Source of the DNA: Alphaproteobacteria bacterium UBA6062
GTDB taxonomy: Bacteria; Pseudomonadota; Alphaproteobacteria; Sneathiellales; Sneathiellaceae
Length of the DNA stretch: 13,462 nt
Direction of reading: 5' to 3'
Assembly: GCA_002428885.1 (NCBI GenBank)
Contig: DIYE01000035.1
Location: 1-13,462, forward strand
The translations under genes and the position numbers were made by a program. The notes under the pieces were generated by a model. It had not been told where the DNA came from and did not search any database. It saw nothing but the letters and a program-made list of their open reading frames with translations. Positions 1-6,397 of the stretch are shown piece by piece (the first letter of the stretch is position 1; each line of letters opens with the position of its first letter).

Positions 1-2
1 GG

Positions 3-407
3 GTTTGCCGTCCCGGCGGCAAGATAGGTATGGCGAACTGGACAGCGGATGGCTTCATCGGCCAGCTATTCAAATTGGTTGGCAGACATGTTCCGCCGCC
101 CGCCGGATTGAGGTCGCCCGTTCTGTGGGCCTCGAAGGAATGGCTGCACGAAACATTCCGGGACTCCACACGCATTACCATCTCGCCGAAAGATTTCACG
201 TTCCGTTATCAGTCTGAAGATCACTTCATCAACACGTTTCGCACGTGGTATGGGCCGGTACACAAGGCTTTCCTGGCGCTGGATGACGCTGGTCAGTCAT
301 CTCTTGAAGCCGGGATGCGAACACTGGTTGACGGTATGAATGTTGCGACCGATGGCTCGATGAAAGTCTTGGGCCGCTATGTCGAGGTCGTTATTGTGAA
401 GAGTTGA
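3..407 (+). CDS. Class I SAM-dependent methyltransferase, C-terminal part (5' truncated by window edge)
   Basis: The reading frame is open from the left edge (codons from base 3) to a TGA at 405-407, so only the last 134 residues are visible and the true start lies outside the window. The sequence RPGGKIGMANWTADGFIGQLF resembles the end of the core Rossmann sheet of class I methyltransferases ('G-G-x-hydrophobic' strand followed by a substrate-lid helix). The rest, with a KDFTFRYQS stretch, a Y-G-P turn and a final GRYVEVVIVK strand, matches what I remember of small-molecule methyltransferases in alphaproteobacteria. The SAM-binding G-x-G-x-G loop is not visible. An internal ATG at base 30 is not a plausible start because homologous sequence continues upstream of it. 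The gene is convergent with the LpoA-like gene. The substrate cannot be told from this fragment. Confidence 0.75.
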   Translation, partial: VCRPGGKIGMANWTADGFIGQLFKLVGRHVPPPAGLRSPVLWASKEWLHETFRDSTRITISPKDFTFRYQSEDHFINTFRTWYGPVHKAFLALDDAGQSSLEAGMRTLVDGMNVATDGSMKVLGRYVEVVIVKS

Positions 408-485
408 TATAACCATACGGAGCCAGATACGCCGAAGGTGGCGGGGGTTGGGTCCCCCATCGGATGCTGTGCACTTTAAAATAGC

Positions 486-1961
486 TCAGTTGATCAGGGC
501 GTCGAAGGATTCAGGGGCTTCTTCCAGAAGTTCCAGATCCTGCTGACCCACCTGCATGACGGAAAGGCCGCGTTCGGCTATGCCTGAGATCGGGAATCGG
601 AAGATGCCGTTATAGCCTGAGAAGCCATCCCGGCTTTCCAGGATATCCCGGGAAAATTTATTTTCTCCTTCCTCAAGGGCCAGCAGGCCTGTGAGTGCCG
701 TGGCGTCGTAGGCCAGGCTGGCGATACGAGGCGGAACATAGTTATAAAGCGTGTTGAAACGTTCCAGGAATTGACGGGTTTTTTCAGGGCCGGGCGCGGC
801 GAACCATCCGCCGACAAGGGCGGGCTCCGTTGTCAGGGAGCGATCAGCCCACAATCCGGTGCCGATAAACTGCACTTCGGTCGGATCGATATCATAGTAG
901 GAGAGAAGCGGTGCCAGTTCCCTGAGACGTTGCCCCCCTTCCGGAATGATCAGGGCGTCAAAGGAAACAGGACCCAATGTATCCCGCTTCGACAATTGTT
1001 TCAGTCTGGCTTTGGATGCTGCATCGGATTTCTCTTTCAGGCGCTTTATTTCCTGCTTAAGCTGCCAGTTTCGTGCGTCGTAATTAGCGATATCCTTTGC
1101 GACTTGTTGCAATTCTTCCGAACCGGGCGCCAGATCCGCCGGGTAGCGCATCACCCGGTCCAGTTCCAGTCCGAGCCGGGCCGAGGCTTGCCGCACATCA
1201 TTGATCACCGTATCGCCGTAAGGGGTCTGAGGGGCCAGAACAGCGAACCGGGCAAGACCCTGCCGATAGGAATAGTTCATAATCCGATCAACCTGCTGGC
1301 CTGCGGTCATGCCCATCAGGTAAACGCCGTTTCCGGCAACAGACGTGTCGGTCGAGAAGGCCAGGATATTCAGATTATTGGCTTCGGCAATGAGCCGGAT
1401 TGCCTGAACAGATGTCGAGAAGAGCGGACCGAGAATAATTTCAGCCCCCTCTCCTGTGGCTTCCAGAGCTGCTTTTTTGGCGCCTTCGGGCGTTCCTGCC
1501 GTGTCATACGGTAACAGATGAAGTTTTTTGTTGTTATGATCGAACAAGGCCATATAGGCGGCTCTCAGCAAGTCATTGCCGATCCGGGCATGGGGGCCGG
1601 TAAGGGGCAGAAGAATGGCCATACGGACGGTTTGCTCATCTTCGGAAAAACTGGGTGGTCGAAGGCTTATTGCCGGCTGATTTAGAACCGGTGCCGTGTC
1701 CGCATCAGCCTGCCGCTGTTGCAGGAGTTTCTCAGCCGCCTCCTTCTCCGATGGTCGGGGCGCCGCCAAAACGGATGTTTCCGACTGTTTCTGCGTGTTA
1801 CTCTCTGATGGCGTGGGCGTATCGGTTTTGGCTGCCGGTGTATTCCCGCCCAGATTAGGGGTCTGGCACGCCGACAGGGAAAGGGCTAAAATAAGACTTC
1901 CCGCAAGGCCTGCCAGCCGGATTCTCGAAAAAGGGGATATATCTGTTTTTATAGCCTGCAC
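486..1961 (-). CDS. Penicillin-binding protein activator, LpoA-like lipoprotein
   Basis: A secreted lipoprotein of about 491 residues. Residues 15-32 form a hydrophobic signal ending in the lipobox L-S-A-C (Cys32). A Ser/Thr/Pro/Gln-rich spacer follows to about residue 105, then a type I periplasmic-binding-protein fold (starting TVRMAILLPLTGP) to the C-terminus. Residues about 295-327 are a highly charged helix, probably a coiled coil inserted in the binding fold, ending KRDTLGPVSFDALIIPEGG. In enterobacteria LpoA binds and stimulates the peptidoglycan synthase PBP1A; the N-terminal TPR half of that protein is absent here, as in other alphaproteobacterial members. I chose the GTG at 1961 because AGGAG (1974-1970 on the minus strand) lies 8 bases upstream. 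A GTG three codons earlier (1970) would overlap that site. The gene is divergent from yraN. The family call is firm; the binding partner is inferred. Confidence 0.85.
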   Translation of the reverse strand: MQAIKTDISPFSRIRLAGLAGSLILALSLSACQTPNLGGNTPAAKTDTPTPSESNTQKQSETSVLAAPRPSEKEAAEKLLQQRQADADTAPVLNQPAISLRPPSFSEDEQTVRMAILLPLTGPHARIGNDLLRAAYMALFDHNNKKLHLLPYDTAGTPEGAKKAALEATGEGAEIILGPLFSTSVQAIRLIAEANNLNILAFSTDTSVAGNGVYLMGMTAGQQVDRIMNYSYRQGLARFAVLAPQTPYGDTVINDVRQASARLGLELDRVMRYPADLAPGSEELQQVAKDIANYDARNWQLKQEIKRLKEKSDAASKARLKQLSKRDTLGPVSFDALIIPEGGQRLRELAPLLSYYDIDPTEVQFIGTGLWADRSLTTEPALVGGWFAAPGPEKTRQFLERFNTLYNYVPPRIASLAYDATALTGLLALEEGENKFSRDILESRDGFSGYNGIFRFPISGIAERGLSVMQVGQQDLELLEEAPESFDALIN

Positions 1962-2056
1962 TGGCGTCACTCCTGCCCTATGGCACCACCTGGAACATTA
2001 CTGTAAAATGCTCTATCGGGGAGCGGCAAGTAAATAGTTCGTATTCGTTTTATATC

Positions 2057-2074
2057 TTAGGGTCCGGACCCTAA
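2057..2074. promoter_or_regulatory. Perfect 18-bp palindrome, candidate operator between the LpoA-like gene and yraN
   Basis: TTAGGGTCCGGACCCTAA is identical to its own reverse complement. It ends 4 bases before the yraN start codon. TATATC (2051-2056) sits just upstream as a possible -10 for yraN. On the other strand TATAAA lies 2 bases past the palindrome, so a divergent promoter for the LpoA-like gene could have the palindrome in its spacer. The lack of spacer favours a dimeric DNA-binding protein over an RNA hairpin. Related half-sites occur at 2530-2547 and 11489-11506. The cognate factor is unknown. Confidence 0.5.
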
Positions 2075-2078
2075 CATA

Positions 2079-2486
2079 ATGGAAACAATAAACTGGGGCG
2101 ATAATTTGACGAAACTCTCCAGAAAAGACCGCAAACGCAGACGTCAGTATGCTCAGCTGAAAGGTGTGGCCGCGGAAATGATCGCGGCGGTTTTACTGCG
2201 CCTGAAGGGATATCGGATCCTGGAGCGGGGCTTTCGCCGTCCGGTCGGTGAAGTGGATATCATTGCCCGGAAAGGGACTGTCCTGGTGGCTGTTGAAGTA
2301 AAACAACGACCGGATCTGGAAGTAGCACTCAGCGCGATCCATACCAAACAGCGACGCCGTGTATCCAGGGCGATGGAAGCTTATATAGCATCCCATGCCG
2401 GGTGCGACGGGCTGGATATCCGCTTTGATATTTTGTTGGTGACATCCTTCCTGCGCTGGCCGGTGCATATTGAAAATGCCTGGTGA
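2079..2486 (+). CDS. yraN: YraN family protein (UPF0102), predicted nuclease-fold protein
   Basis: A 135-residue basic cytoplasmic protein. The family's nuclease-like signature is clear: an early helix with Glu33 (AAEMIAAVLLRLKGYRIL), then GEVDII at 57-62 with Asp60, and VEVKQR at 72-77 with Glu73 and Lys75, the E-x-K of the restriction-endonuclease-like fold. UPF0102 proteins are resolvase- or Holliday-junction-nuclease-like by fold, but their biological role is not settled. The N-terminus has a charged extension (KLSRKDRKRRRQY) compared with the usual protein of about 120 residues. The ATG at 2079 has no good Shine-Dalgarno sequence, so the mRNA may be leaderless or start elsewhere (a TTG at 2106 follows GGGGCG). 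It is usually next to rsmI, which is missing here. The BON lipoprotein gene follows after 83 bases. Confidence 0.88.
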   Translation: METINWGDNLTKLSRKDRKRRRQYAQLKGVAAEMIAAVLLRLKGYRILERGFRRPVGEVDIIARKGTVLVAVEVKQRPDLEVALSAIHTKQRRRVSRAMEAYIASHAGCDGLDIRFDILLVTSFLRWPVHIENAW

Positions 2487-2507
2487 GATCTATTGCGCGG
2501 ATGTCGC

Positions 2508-2547
2508 TTTATCCCGCACGGCAATCAGGATATAGTCCTGACCCTAA
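2508..2547 (+). promoter_or_regulatory. Candidate promoter with degenerate GACCCTAA palindrome before the BON lipoprotein gene
   Basis: TTTATC (2508-2513) and TATAGT (2531-2536, five of six matches to the -10 consensus) are separated by 17 bases. The window 2530-2547 matches 14 of 18 positions of the perfect palindrome in front of yraN and keeps the whole GACCCTAA half (2540-2547). The promoter would start transcription about 25 bases before the BON lipoprotein ATG, leaving room for its GAGG ribosome site at 2558-2561. This is pattern matching by eye only. Confidence 0.35.
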
Positions 2548-2569
2548 AAAAAAGTCTGAGGCGTTGAGT

Positions 2570-3166
2570 ATGAAAATCCTGGCTGTTCTTTTATCAGGAG
2601 TTCTGGTTTTGAGTTTGGCAGGCGGTTGTACGCCGGTTGGTCTTGCTGTCGGCGGTGCGGCGACAGCCGGTGTTGTGATTGCTGAAGAACGGTCCGTCGA
2701 GGATGCTGCCCGGGATGCAAAAATCAAACTTGCTATTCTTGATGTGCTCTTGAAGGAAAGTGAAAGCCTGTTTACGGATGTCTCCACGTCCGTCATTGAG
2801 GGGCGTGTGCTGGTCACCGGAGAGGTGCCATCAGAAGAAAGCCGTATTACAGCAACCCGCCTGATCTGGTCCGTCACGGGTGTGAAAGCCGTTTTGAATG
2901 AGCTGCAGGTCAGTGACCGGGAAACCCTCTCGTCGTCCGCCGGGGACAGCTGGATTTCAGCCAAACTCCGGGCGCGGATCCTTCAGGATCTGGATATCAA
3001 ACATGTGAATTACAGCATTGATACAGTGAACAGGGTTGTTTATCTGTTTGGGATTGCCCAAAACCAGGCCGAACTGGATCGGGTCTATTTGCATACCCGG
3101 GATATTTCCGGGGTTCGCAAGATTATCAGTCATGTTGTGATGAAGGATAGCCGTCAGATTAATTGA
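2570..3166 (+). CDS. BON domain-containing lipoprotein (DolP/OsmY-like)
   Basis: A 198-residue lipoprotein. The signal peptide ends LSLAGGC with the lipidation Cys at residue 20, followed by a Gly/Ala-rich segment (GLAVGGAATAGVVIAEE). Two BON domains follow, at about residues 48-115 and 127-192. Each has the expected alpha-beta-beta-alpha-beta pattern with a central Gly (VLVTGEV, VVYLFGIAQ) and a closing 'V-x-x-V-x-N/S' strand. BON domains bind phospholipid membranes; the E. coli homologue DolP acts at the outer membrane in envelope integrity and also lies next to yraN. I start at ATG 2570, with GAGG at 2558-2561; the frame is open upstream to a GTG overlapping the end of yraN, but that would put 29 polar residues before the signal peptide. 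It is probably co-transcribed with gshB 76 bases downstream. The length fits the DolP family, at about 190 residues. Confidence 0.85.
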   Translation: MKILAVLLSGVLVLSLAGGCTPVGLAVGGAATAGVVIAEERSVEDAARDAKIKLAILDVLLKESESLFTDVSTSVIEGRVLVTGEVPSEESRITATRLIWSVTGVKAVLNELQVSDRETLSSSAGDSWISAKLRARILQDLDIKHVNYSIDTVNRVVYLFGIAQNQAELDRVYLHTRDISGVRKIISHVVMKDSRQIN

Positions 3167-3242
3167 CGCGAAGATCAAACCCTTGCATCCTGCCCTCATT
3201 GAGATACATGACATTGGGCGCAGCATAAAAACAGGAAAAATC

Positions 3243-4181
3243 ATGAGCCTTACCGTAGCCATCCAGATGGATCCCATCGAAAGCGTCGATATTGACGGCG
3301 ACAGCACCTTTGTTCTGGCGCTGGAAGCCCAGGCCCGAGGATATGGCCTGTATCATTACGGCCCGGCGGATCTATCTTACTCTGATGGTGTCATTGTCGC
3401 CAATGCGCGCCCTCTGGAAGTGCGCCGCGAAAAAGGCAATCACTTCTCTTTGGGTGAGACGGAGCGGATTGATCTTGCGAAAACCGACGTGGTTCTGATG
3501 CGTCAGGATCCCCCTTTCGACATGTCCTATATCACGGCGACACATTTGCTGGAGCGGGTCCATCCAGAGACACTGGTGGTCAATGACCCGGCCAGCGTTC
3601 GCAATGCGCCGGAGAAGATTTTTGTCACGCAGTTTGACGGCGTGTTGCCACCGACCCTGATTTCTTCAGACCTTCGGGAAATCAAGGCTTTTAGAGAAGA
3701 ATATAAGGATATTATTGTCAAGCCCCTGTACGGAAATGGCGGGGCGGGCGTTTTCCACCTCAAGCCGGAAGACGAGAATCTCACCGTGGTTCATGAGATG
3801 TTCACAGAATTTTACCGGGAACCGATGATTGTCCAGAAATACCTGCCGGAGGTCCGTCAGGGAGACAAGCGCATCATCCTGATCGATGGGGAGCCGGTCG
3901 GGGCCATCAATCGGGTTCCCCAGGCAGGGGAGAGCCGTTCCAACATGCATGTGGGAGGGCAGGCCCTGCAATCCACCCTGACATCCCGGGAGCAAGAGCT
4001 CTGCGAGATCATTGGCCCTTCCCTGAAAGAACAGGGACAGATCTTTGTGGGTATCGATGTGATCGGGGATTATCTGACCGAGATCAATGTAACCTCACCC
4101 ACCGGATTACAGGAGATCAACCGCTATGACGGCGTAAAGCTGGAAGCGGGTATCTGGGACTGTATTGAGAGCAAGCTCTGA
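3243..4181 (+). CDS. gshB: Glutathione synthase (glutathione synthetase, GshB)
   Basis: A 312-residue cytoplasmic ATP-grasp enzyme that joins gamma-glutamylcysteine and glycine using ATP to give glutathione. The N-terminal domain has the family hallmark MDPIESVDIDGDSTF (residues 10-23). The ATP-grasp core shows IIVKPLYGNGGAGVF (157-171) with ATP-binding Lys160 and the Gly-rich loop, then EVRQGDKRIILIDGEPVGAINR (203-224). The metal-binding segment GIDVIGDYLTEINVTSPTG (270-288) includes Glu280 and Asn282. Its length matches bacterial GshB at about 315 residues. The ATG at 3243 has AGGA at 3233-3236, 6 bases upstream; an in-frame upstream ATG at 3183 would add 20 residues not expected in the family. 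The gene follows the BON lipoprotein in the same direction, and a stem-loop starts 9 bases after its stop. Confidence 0.96.
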   Translation: MSLTVAIQMDPIESVDIDGDSTFVLALEAQARGYGLYHYGPADLSYSDGVIVANARPLEVRREKGNHFSLGETERIDLAKTDVVLMRQDPPFDMSYITATHLLERVHPETLVVNDPASVRNAPEKIFVTQFDGVLPPTLISSDLREIKAFREEYKDIIVKPLYGNGGAGVFHLKPEDENLTVVHEMFTEFYREPMIVQKYLPEVRQGDKRIILIDGEPVGAINRVPQAGESRSNMHVGGQALQSTLTSREQELCEIIGPSLKEQGQIFVGIDVIGDYLTEINVTSPTGLQEINRYDGVKLEAGIWDCIESKL

Positions 4182-4189
4182 AGGTAAAA

Positions 4190-4208
4190 GGTGGCTGTTT
4201 CAGCCACC
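4190..4208. terminator. Strong stem-loop after gshB; U-tract only on the minus strand
   Basis: GGTGGCTG (4190-4197) pairs perfectly with CAGCCACC (4201-4208) around a 3-base loop. Reading the plus strand, no T-run follows (CCAAGAC), so as an intrinsic terminator of gshB it is incomplete. Reading the minus strand, it is followed by TTTT (4189-4186 complement is C then TTTT), which would suit a leftward transcript, but no leftward gene is recognised to its right. It may simply protect the gshB mRNA 3' end or mark the edge of the inserted segment. Confidence 0.4.
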
Positions 4209-4315
4209 CCAAGACTTCCAGCAGGATAGCGCGACGGTTATCAAGCTGCTTAGTTTTTCTGTCTTTTGTAGTCGTACCAGATGGCATAAGTTCAAGAGTT
4301 GATGGCAATCTTTGT

Positions 4316-4332
4316 CAATATTTGCTATATTG
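4316..4332. promoter_or_regulatory. Inverted repeat overlapping a -10-like box, candidate ParD operator
   Basis: CAATAT (4316-4321) and ATATTG (4327-4332) form a perfect 6-bp inverted repeat with a 5-base centre. The repeat covers TATATT (4326-4331), which resembles a -10 box, and lies 20 bases before the parD ATG. ParD-type ribbon-helix-helix antitoxins repress their own promoters by binding such short inverted repeats, so this is the natural candidate operator. A second partial -35-like element TTGTCA is at 4312-4317. No experimental support is available here. Confidence 0.45.
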
Positions 4333-4351
4333 TTGATAAGGAGGAGTTGAT

Positions 4352-4615
4352 ATGGCGACTATGAATGTATCATTGCCCGACCCGATGAAGGAATGGGTTG
4401 AGGCGCAGGCGGAAAGTGGACGGTATAGCAATGCCAGCGATTATGTGCGTGATTTAATCCGGCATGACCAGGAACGTGCTTCCAAAATTGCCGAGCTACA
4501 AAAACTTGTTGATGAAGGGCTGGAAAGCGGTATTAGTGACCGGAACATGAACGATATCCTGGACGCGGCACGTAAAAAAGCAGGTACTCGCGCCACAACG
4601 CCCGATGACGTATAA
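4352..4615 (+). CDS. parD: Type II toxin-antitoxin system antitoxin, ParD family
   Basis: An 87-residue protein starting MATMNVSLPDPMKEWVEAQAESGRYSNASDYVRDLIRHD. The beta strand 'NVSLPD', the 'G-x-Y-x-N-A-S-D-Y-V-R-D-L-I-R' helix pair and the length are those of the ribbon-helix-helix antitoxin ParD. The N-terminal half dimerises and binds DNA; the acidic/charged C-terminal half (residues 45-87) wraps and blocks the ParE toxin. A strong ribosome site GGAGG (4340-4344) precedes the ATG by 7 bases. The stop overlaps the start of the toxin gene by 11 bases, so the two are translationally coupled, antitoxin first as is usual. The probable operator lies just upstream. The GC content (about 48% in one counted line) is lower than that of the flanking core genes, consistent with acquisition. 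Confidence 0.93.
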   Translation: MATMNVSLPDPMKEWVEAQAESGRYSNASDYVRDLIRHDQERASKIAELQKLVDEGLESGISDRNMNDILDAARKKAGTRATTPDDV

Positions 4616-4901
4616 GCTCACCAACAAAGCCGAAGACGATATCATTACAATCTATTTGCAGGGAGTGCAGGAATTCGGCGTTACTCAAGCGGAAGCCTAC
4701 CATGCTGACTTAGAAAAGGTATTCGCGCTTATTGCTGACACCCCTTTTATTGCACGAGAGCGCCTTGAACTCTCGCCCCCTATTCGCATCCACCCACACG
4801 CTTCCCACCTCATTCTTTATCATATCGAAAATGACGGCACCGTCTTAATCATACGCGTCCGCAATAGCCGCGAAGACTGGATCAGAAACCCGCAAGGGTG
4901 A
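4605..4901 (+). CDS. parE: Type II toxin-antitoxin system toxin, ParE/RelE family
   Basis: A 98-residue toxin of the RelE/ParE fold. Characteristic features are the N-terminal strand and helix pair (YKLTNKAEDDIITIYLQGVQEFG), the central helix (QAEAYHADLEKVFALIADTP), and the C-terminal strands IRIHPHASHLILYHIENDGTVLIIRVRNSREDW. Chromosomal ParE proteins poison DNA gyrase and are neutralised by ParD; whether this one targets gyrase or mRNA is not decided by the sequence. No frameshift or truncation is seen, so the pair appears intact. The ATG at 4605 lies within the last codons of parD. The gene reads toward the large ParB-like gene, whose start is 167 bases downstream and appears to have its own leader. 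Confidence 0.92.
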   Translation: MTYKLTNKAEDDIITIYLQGVQEFGVTQAEAYHADLEKVFALIADTPFIARERLELSPPIRIHPHASHLILYHIENDGTVLIIRVRNSREDWIRNPQG

Positions 4902-4918
4902 CCTGCTTCTTATAGTCT

Positions 4919-4924
4919 TATAAT
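4919..4924 (+). promoter_or_regulatory. -10-like box upstream of the ParB-like gene
   Basis: TATAAT is a perfect match to the sigma-70 -10 hexamer and lies in the 167-base gap between parE and the ParB-like start at 5069. No convincing -35 hexamer is found 16-18 bases upstream (GGGTGA at 17). In this AT-rich leader a chance match is possible. If real, it would give the gene its own promoter with a leader of about 135 bases. Confidence 0.25.
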
Positions 4925-5068
4925 TCCCACAATTAATCGCTGAATATACATTAATTTTTCTTGTGCATATGGTTGAAATCAAACACACCTTTGGGTTGCT
5001 GTGTGATGGTTAAATGTCTACTATCGCCCCAAAGCGAGCTCGTCAACCTAGCTTGGATAGAGTTATTC

Positions 5069-6397
5069 ATGAAATACCAACCCATTAAAATCTCTGAATT
5101 GCGCGTTAATCGTTCTAATGACCGACATGGTGAACTCATATCTGAAACAGAAGCTATTGATTGGCTGCTAACACATCATGCCAAACATATGCGTAAACTG
5201 ACAAAGGATGTTGTTGCGTCAGGTGAAATATATGAACCACCACTTGTGAGAAAGGAGAAAAGCGGATTTGTCGTATATGACGGTAATCGGCGAACAACAG
5301 TGCTTAAACTGCTTTTTCAGCCAGAGCGTGCACCGTCACAAGATTGGGTTACATTCTTTACAAATCAAAGAAAGTTATGGCTAGGAGATTTCCCGCGCTT
5401 TGTCGATTGCCAAATAGAACAGGACAGAGAGCGAATGGATGAAATTCTATATCGTCGCCATACAGGACAGCAAAATGGCGTTGGTCAGAGTCAATGGAAC
5501 GCAGAGGCAAAAACGAATTTTGAGCGGCGCACGGGTAAAAACACGAAAATTGACTTAGCTGCCGAGGTTGAAACCTTATTGAAAAATGCAAGCTTGCTAT
5601 CCAGCGCAGATCGTTTGCCGCGTTCTAATTTTAAACGACTGTTTTCCGCAGAACAGTTTCGTAATCGGGTCGGACTCAGTGTTGAGCAGAACAAGCTTAA
5701 ATTCACTCATCAGGAAGAAACAGTTTTGAACGCCTTAGCACGTGTAGCGCAGGACTTAATCTCAAAAAAGGTCACTTTGGACAATATATGGGATAACGAA
5801 AGTAAACGCGGTTATCTAGATAGTTTAGATAAAGAGGGTATCCTGCCCACAATTGATCAATCCTTGTCGAACGCTGAACCAAAGCCGCGTCCGAAACCGT
5901 CTCCCAAACCAACGCCCGTTCCTGCCCCTGAGGGTGAACCTAAACCCACTGATCCAGGGCCTCGAAAAACTCTTATAAGAAATATCGACTATGGAATTCA
6001 ACAAAAGCCTCATAATCGAAGAGCCTACGATATTTTTGGTGAGCTTCAGCATCGACTGAAGTTCGAAGAACATGACAATGCTATATCCGTGCTTTTTCGG
6101 GTTCTTGTGGAATTGGCTATTGAAACCTACATTGAGCAGCATCAAGTCGGAACGGTTCACAAAAATGACAAGCTCAAAAACAAGTTTTCCAAAGTCCGTG
6201 AACACATGTTGGCTAAAGGTCTAATCGATAAAAAATATCATGATGGTATTAAGAAGTTCGATACGGCAGAAGCAATCTTCTCAACAAGCACGATGAATAG
6301 CTACGTTCACAATCCTGATTTCTTTCCATCTGATCAGCATCTCAAAAGCCTATGGGATAACTTAGAGAAATTTATTACTATTTGCATGAAGGCATAA
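5069..6397 (+). CDS. Unrecognised ParB/sulfiredoxin-like protein with proline-rich linker and helical C-terminal domain
   Basis: About 442 residues, three parts. Residues 5-160 resemble the ParB/Srx fold: KISELRVNRSNDRHGEL, then VVYDGNRRTTVLKLL (69-82) at the position of the ParB nucleotide-binding G-x-R-R motif, and a conserved-looking RRHTGQQNGVGQSQWNAEA (129-147). Residues 161-265 are mostly helical. Residues 271-299 are a Pro/Lys-rich linker (PKPRPKPSPKPTPVPAPEGE and on). Residues 315-440 are helical, ending STMNSYVHNPDFFPSDQHLKSLWDNLEKFI, a little like HEPN-type domains, though the R-x4-6-H RNase motif is absent. I start at ATG 5069 (GGATAGAG at 5055-5062); the frame is open back to 4961 but only via TTG or an ATG with poor context. 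The gene is AT-rich (42-43% GC in two counted lines) in a GC-rich setting. Function unknown; a DNA-related or defence role is a guess. Confidence 0.8.
   Translation: MKYQPIKISELRVNRSNDRHGELISETEAIDWLLTHHAKHMRKLTKDVVASGEIYEPPLVRKEKSGFVVYDGNRRTTVLKLLFQPERAPSQDWVTFFTNQRKLWLGDFPRFVDCQIEQDRERMDEILYRRHTGQQNGVGQSQWNAEAKTNFERRTGKNTKIDLAAEVETLLKNASLLSSADRLPRSNFKRLFSAEQFRNRVGLSVEQNKLKFTHQEETVLNALARVAQDLISKKVTLDNIWDNESKRGYLDSLDKEGILPTIDQSLSNAEPKPRPKPSPKPTPVPAPEGEPKPTDPGPRKTLIRNIDYGIQQKPHNRRAYDIFGELQHRLKFEEHDNAISVLFRVLVELAIETYIEQHQVGTVHKNDKLKNKFSKVREHMLAKGLIDKKYHDGIKKFDTAEAIFSTSTMNSYVHNPDFFPSDQHLKSLWDNLEKFITICMKA

Noticed and set aside
443..458. GGGGG-ttgggt-CCCCC hairpin between the methyltransferase and the LpoA-like gene
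   Set aside because: Only a 5-bp stem and no T-run on either side, so not called a terminator.
771..1514. Long plus-strand open frame of 247 codons opposite the LpoA-like gene
   Set aside because: It is antisense to a clear lipoprotein gene, has no family resemblance or ribosome site, and its composition is that of a shadow frame.
1856..1868. TTAGGGGTCTGG near the LpoA-like signal peptide as a further palindrome copy
   Set aside because: It needs a one-base insertion to align, lies in coding sequence and lacks the second half.
4117..4308. Minus-strand 63-codon frame (MPSGTTTKDRKTKQ...)
   Set aside because: It runs through the stem-loop and into gshB on the other strand with no ribosome site checked as convincing; kept only as a possible remnant in the findings.
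5473..6397. HEPN ribonuclease in the C-terminal half of the ParB-like protein
   Set aside because: The YVHNP segment is suggestive, but the R-x4-6-H catalytic motif is missing, so an RNase call is not supported.
5069..6397. Chromosome or plasmid partition ParB
   Set aside because: No parA, no parS-like sites, no helix-turn-helix after the N-terminal domain, and a different C-terminal half.
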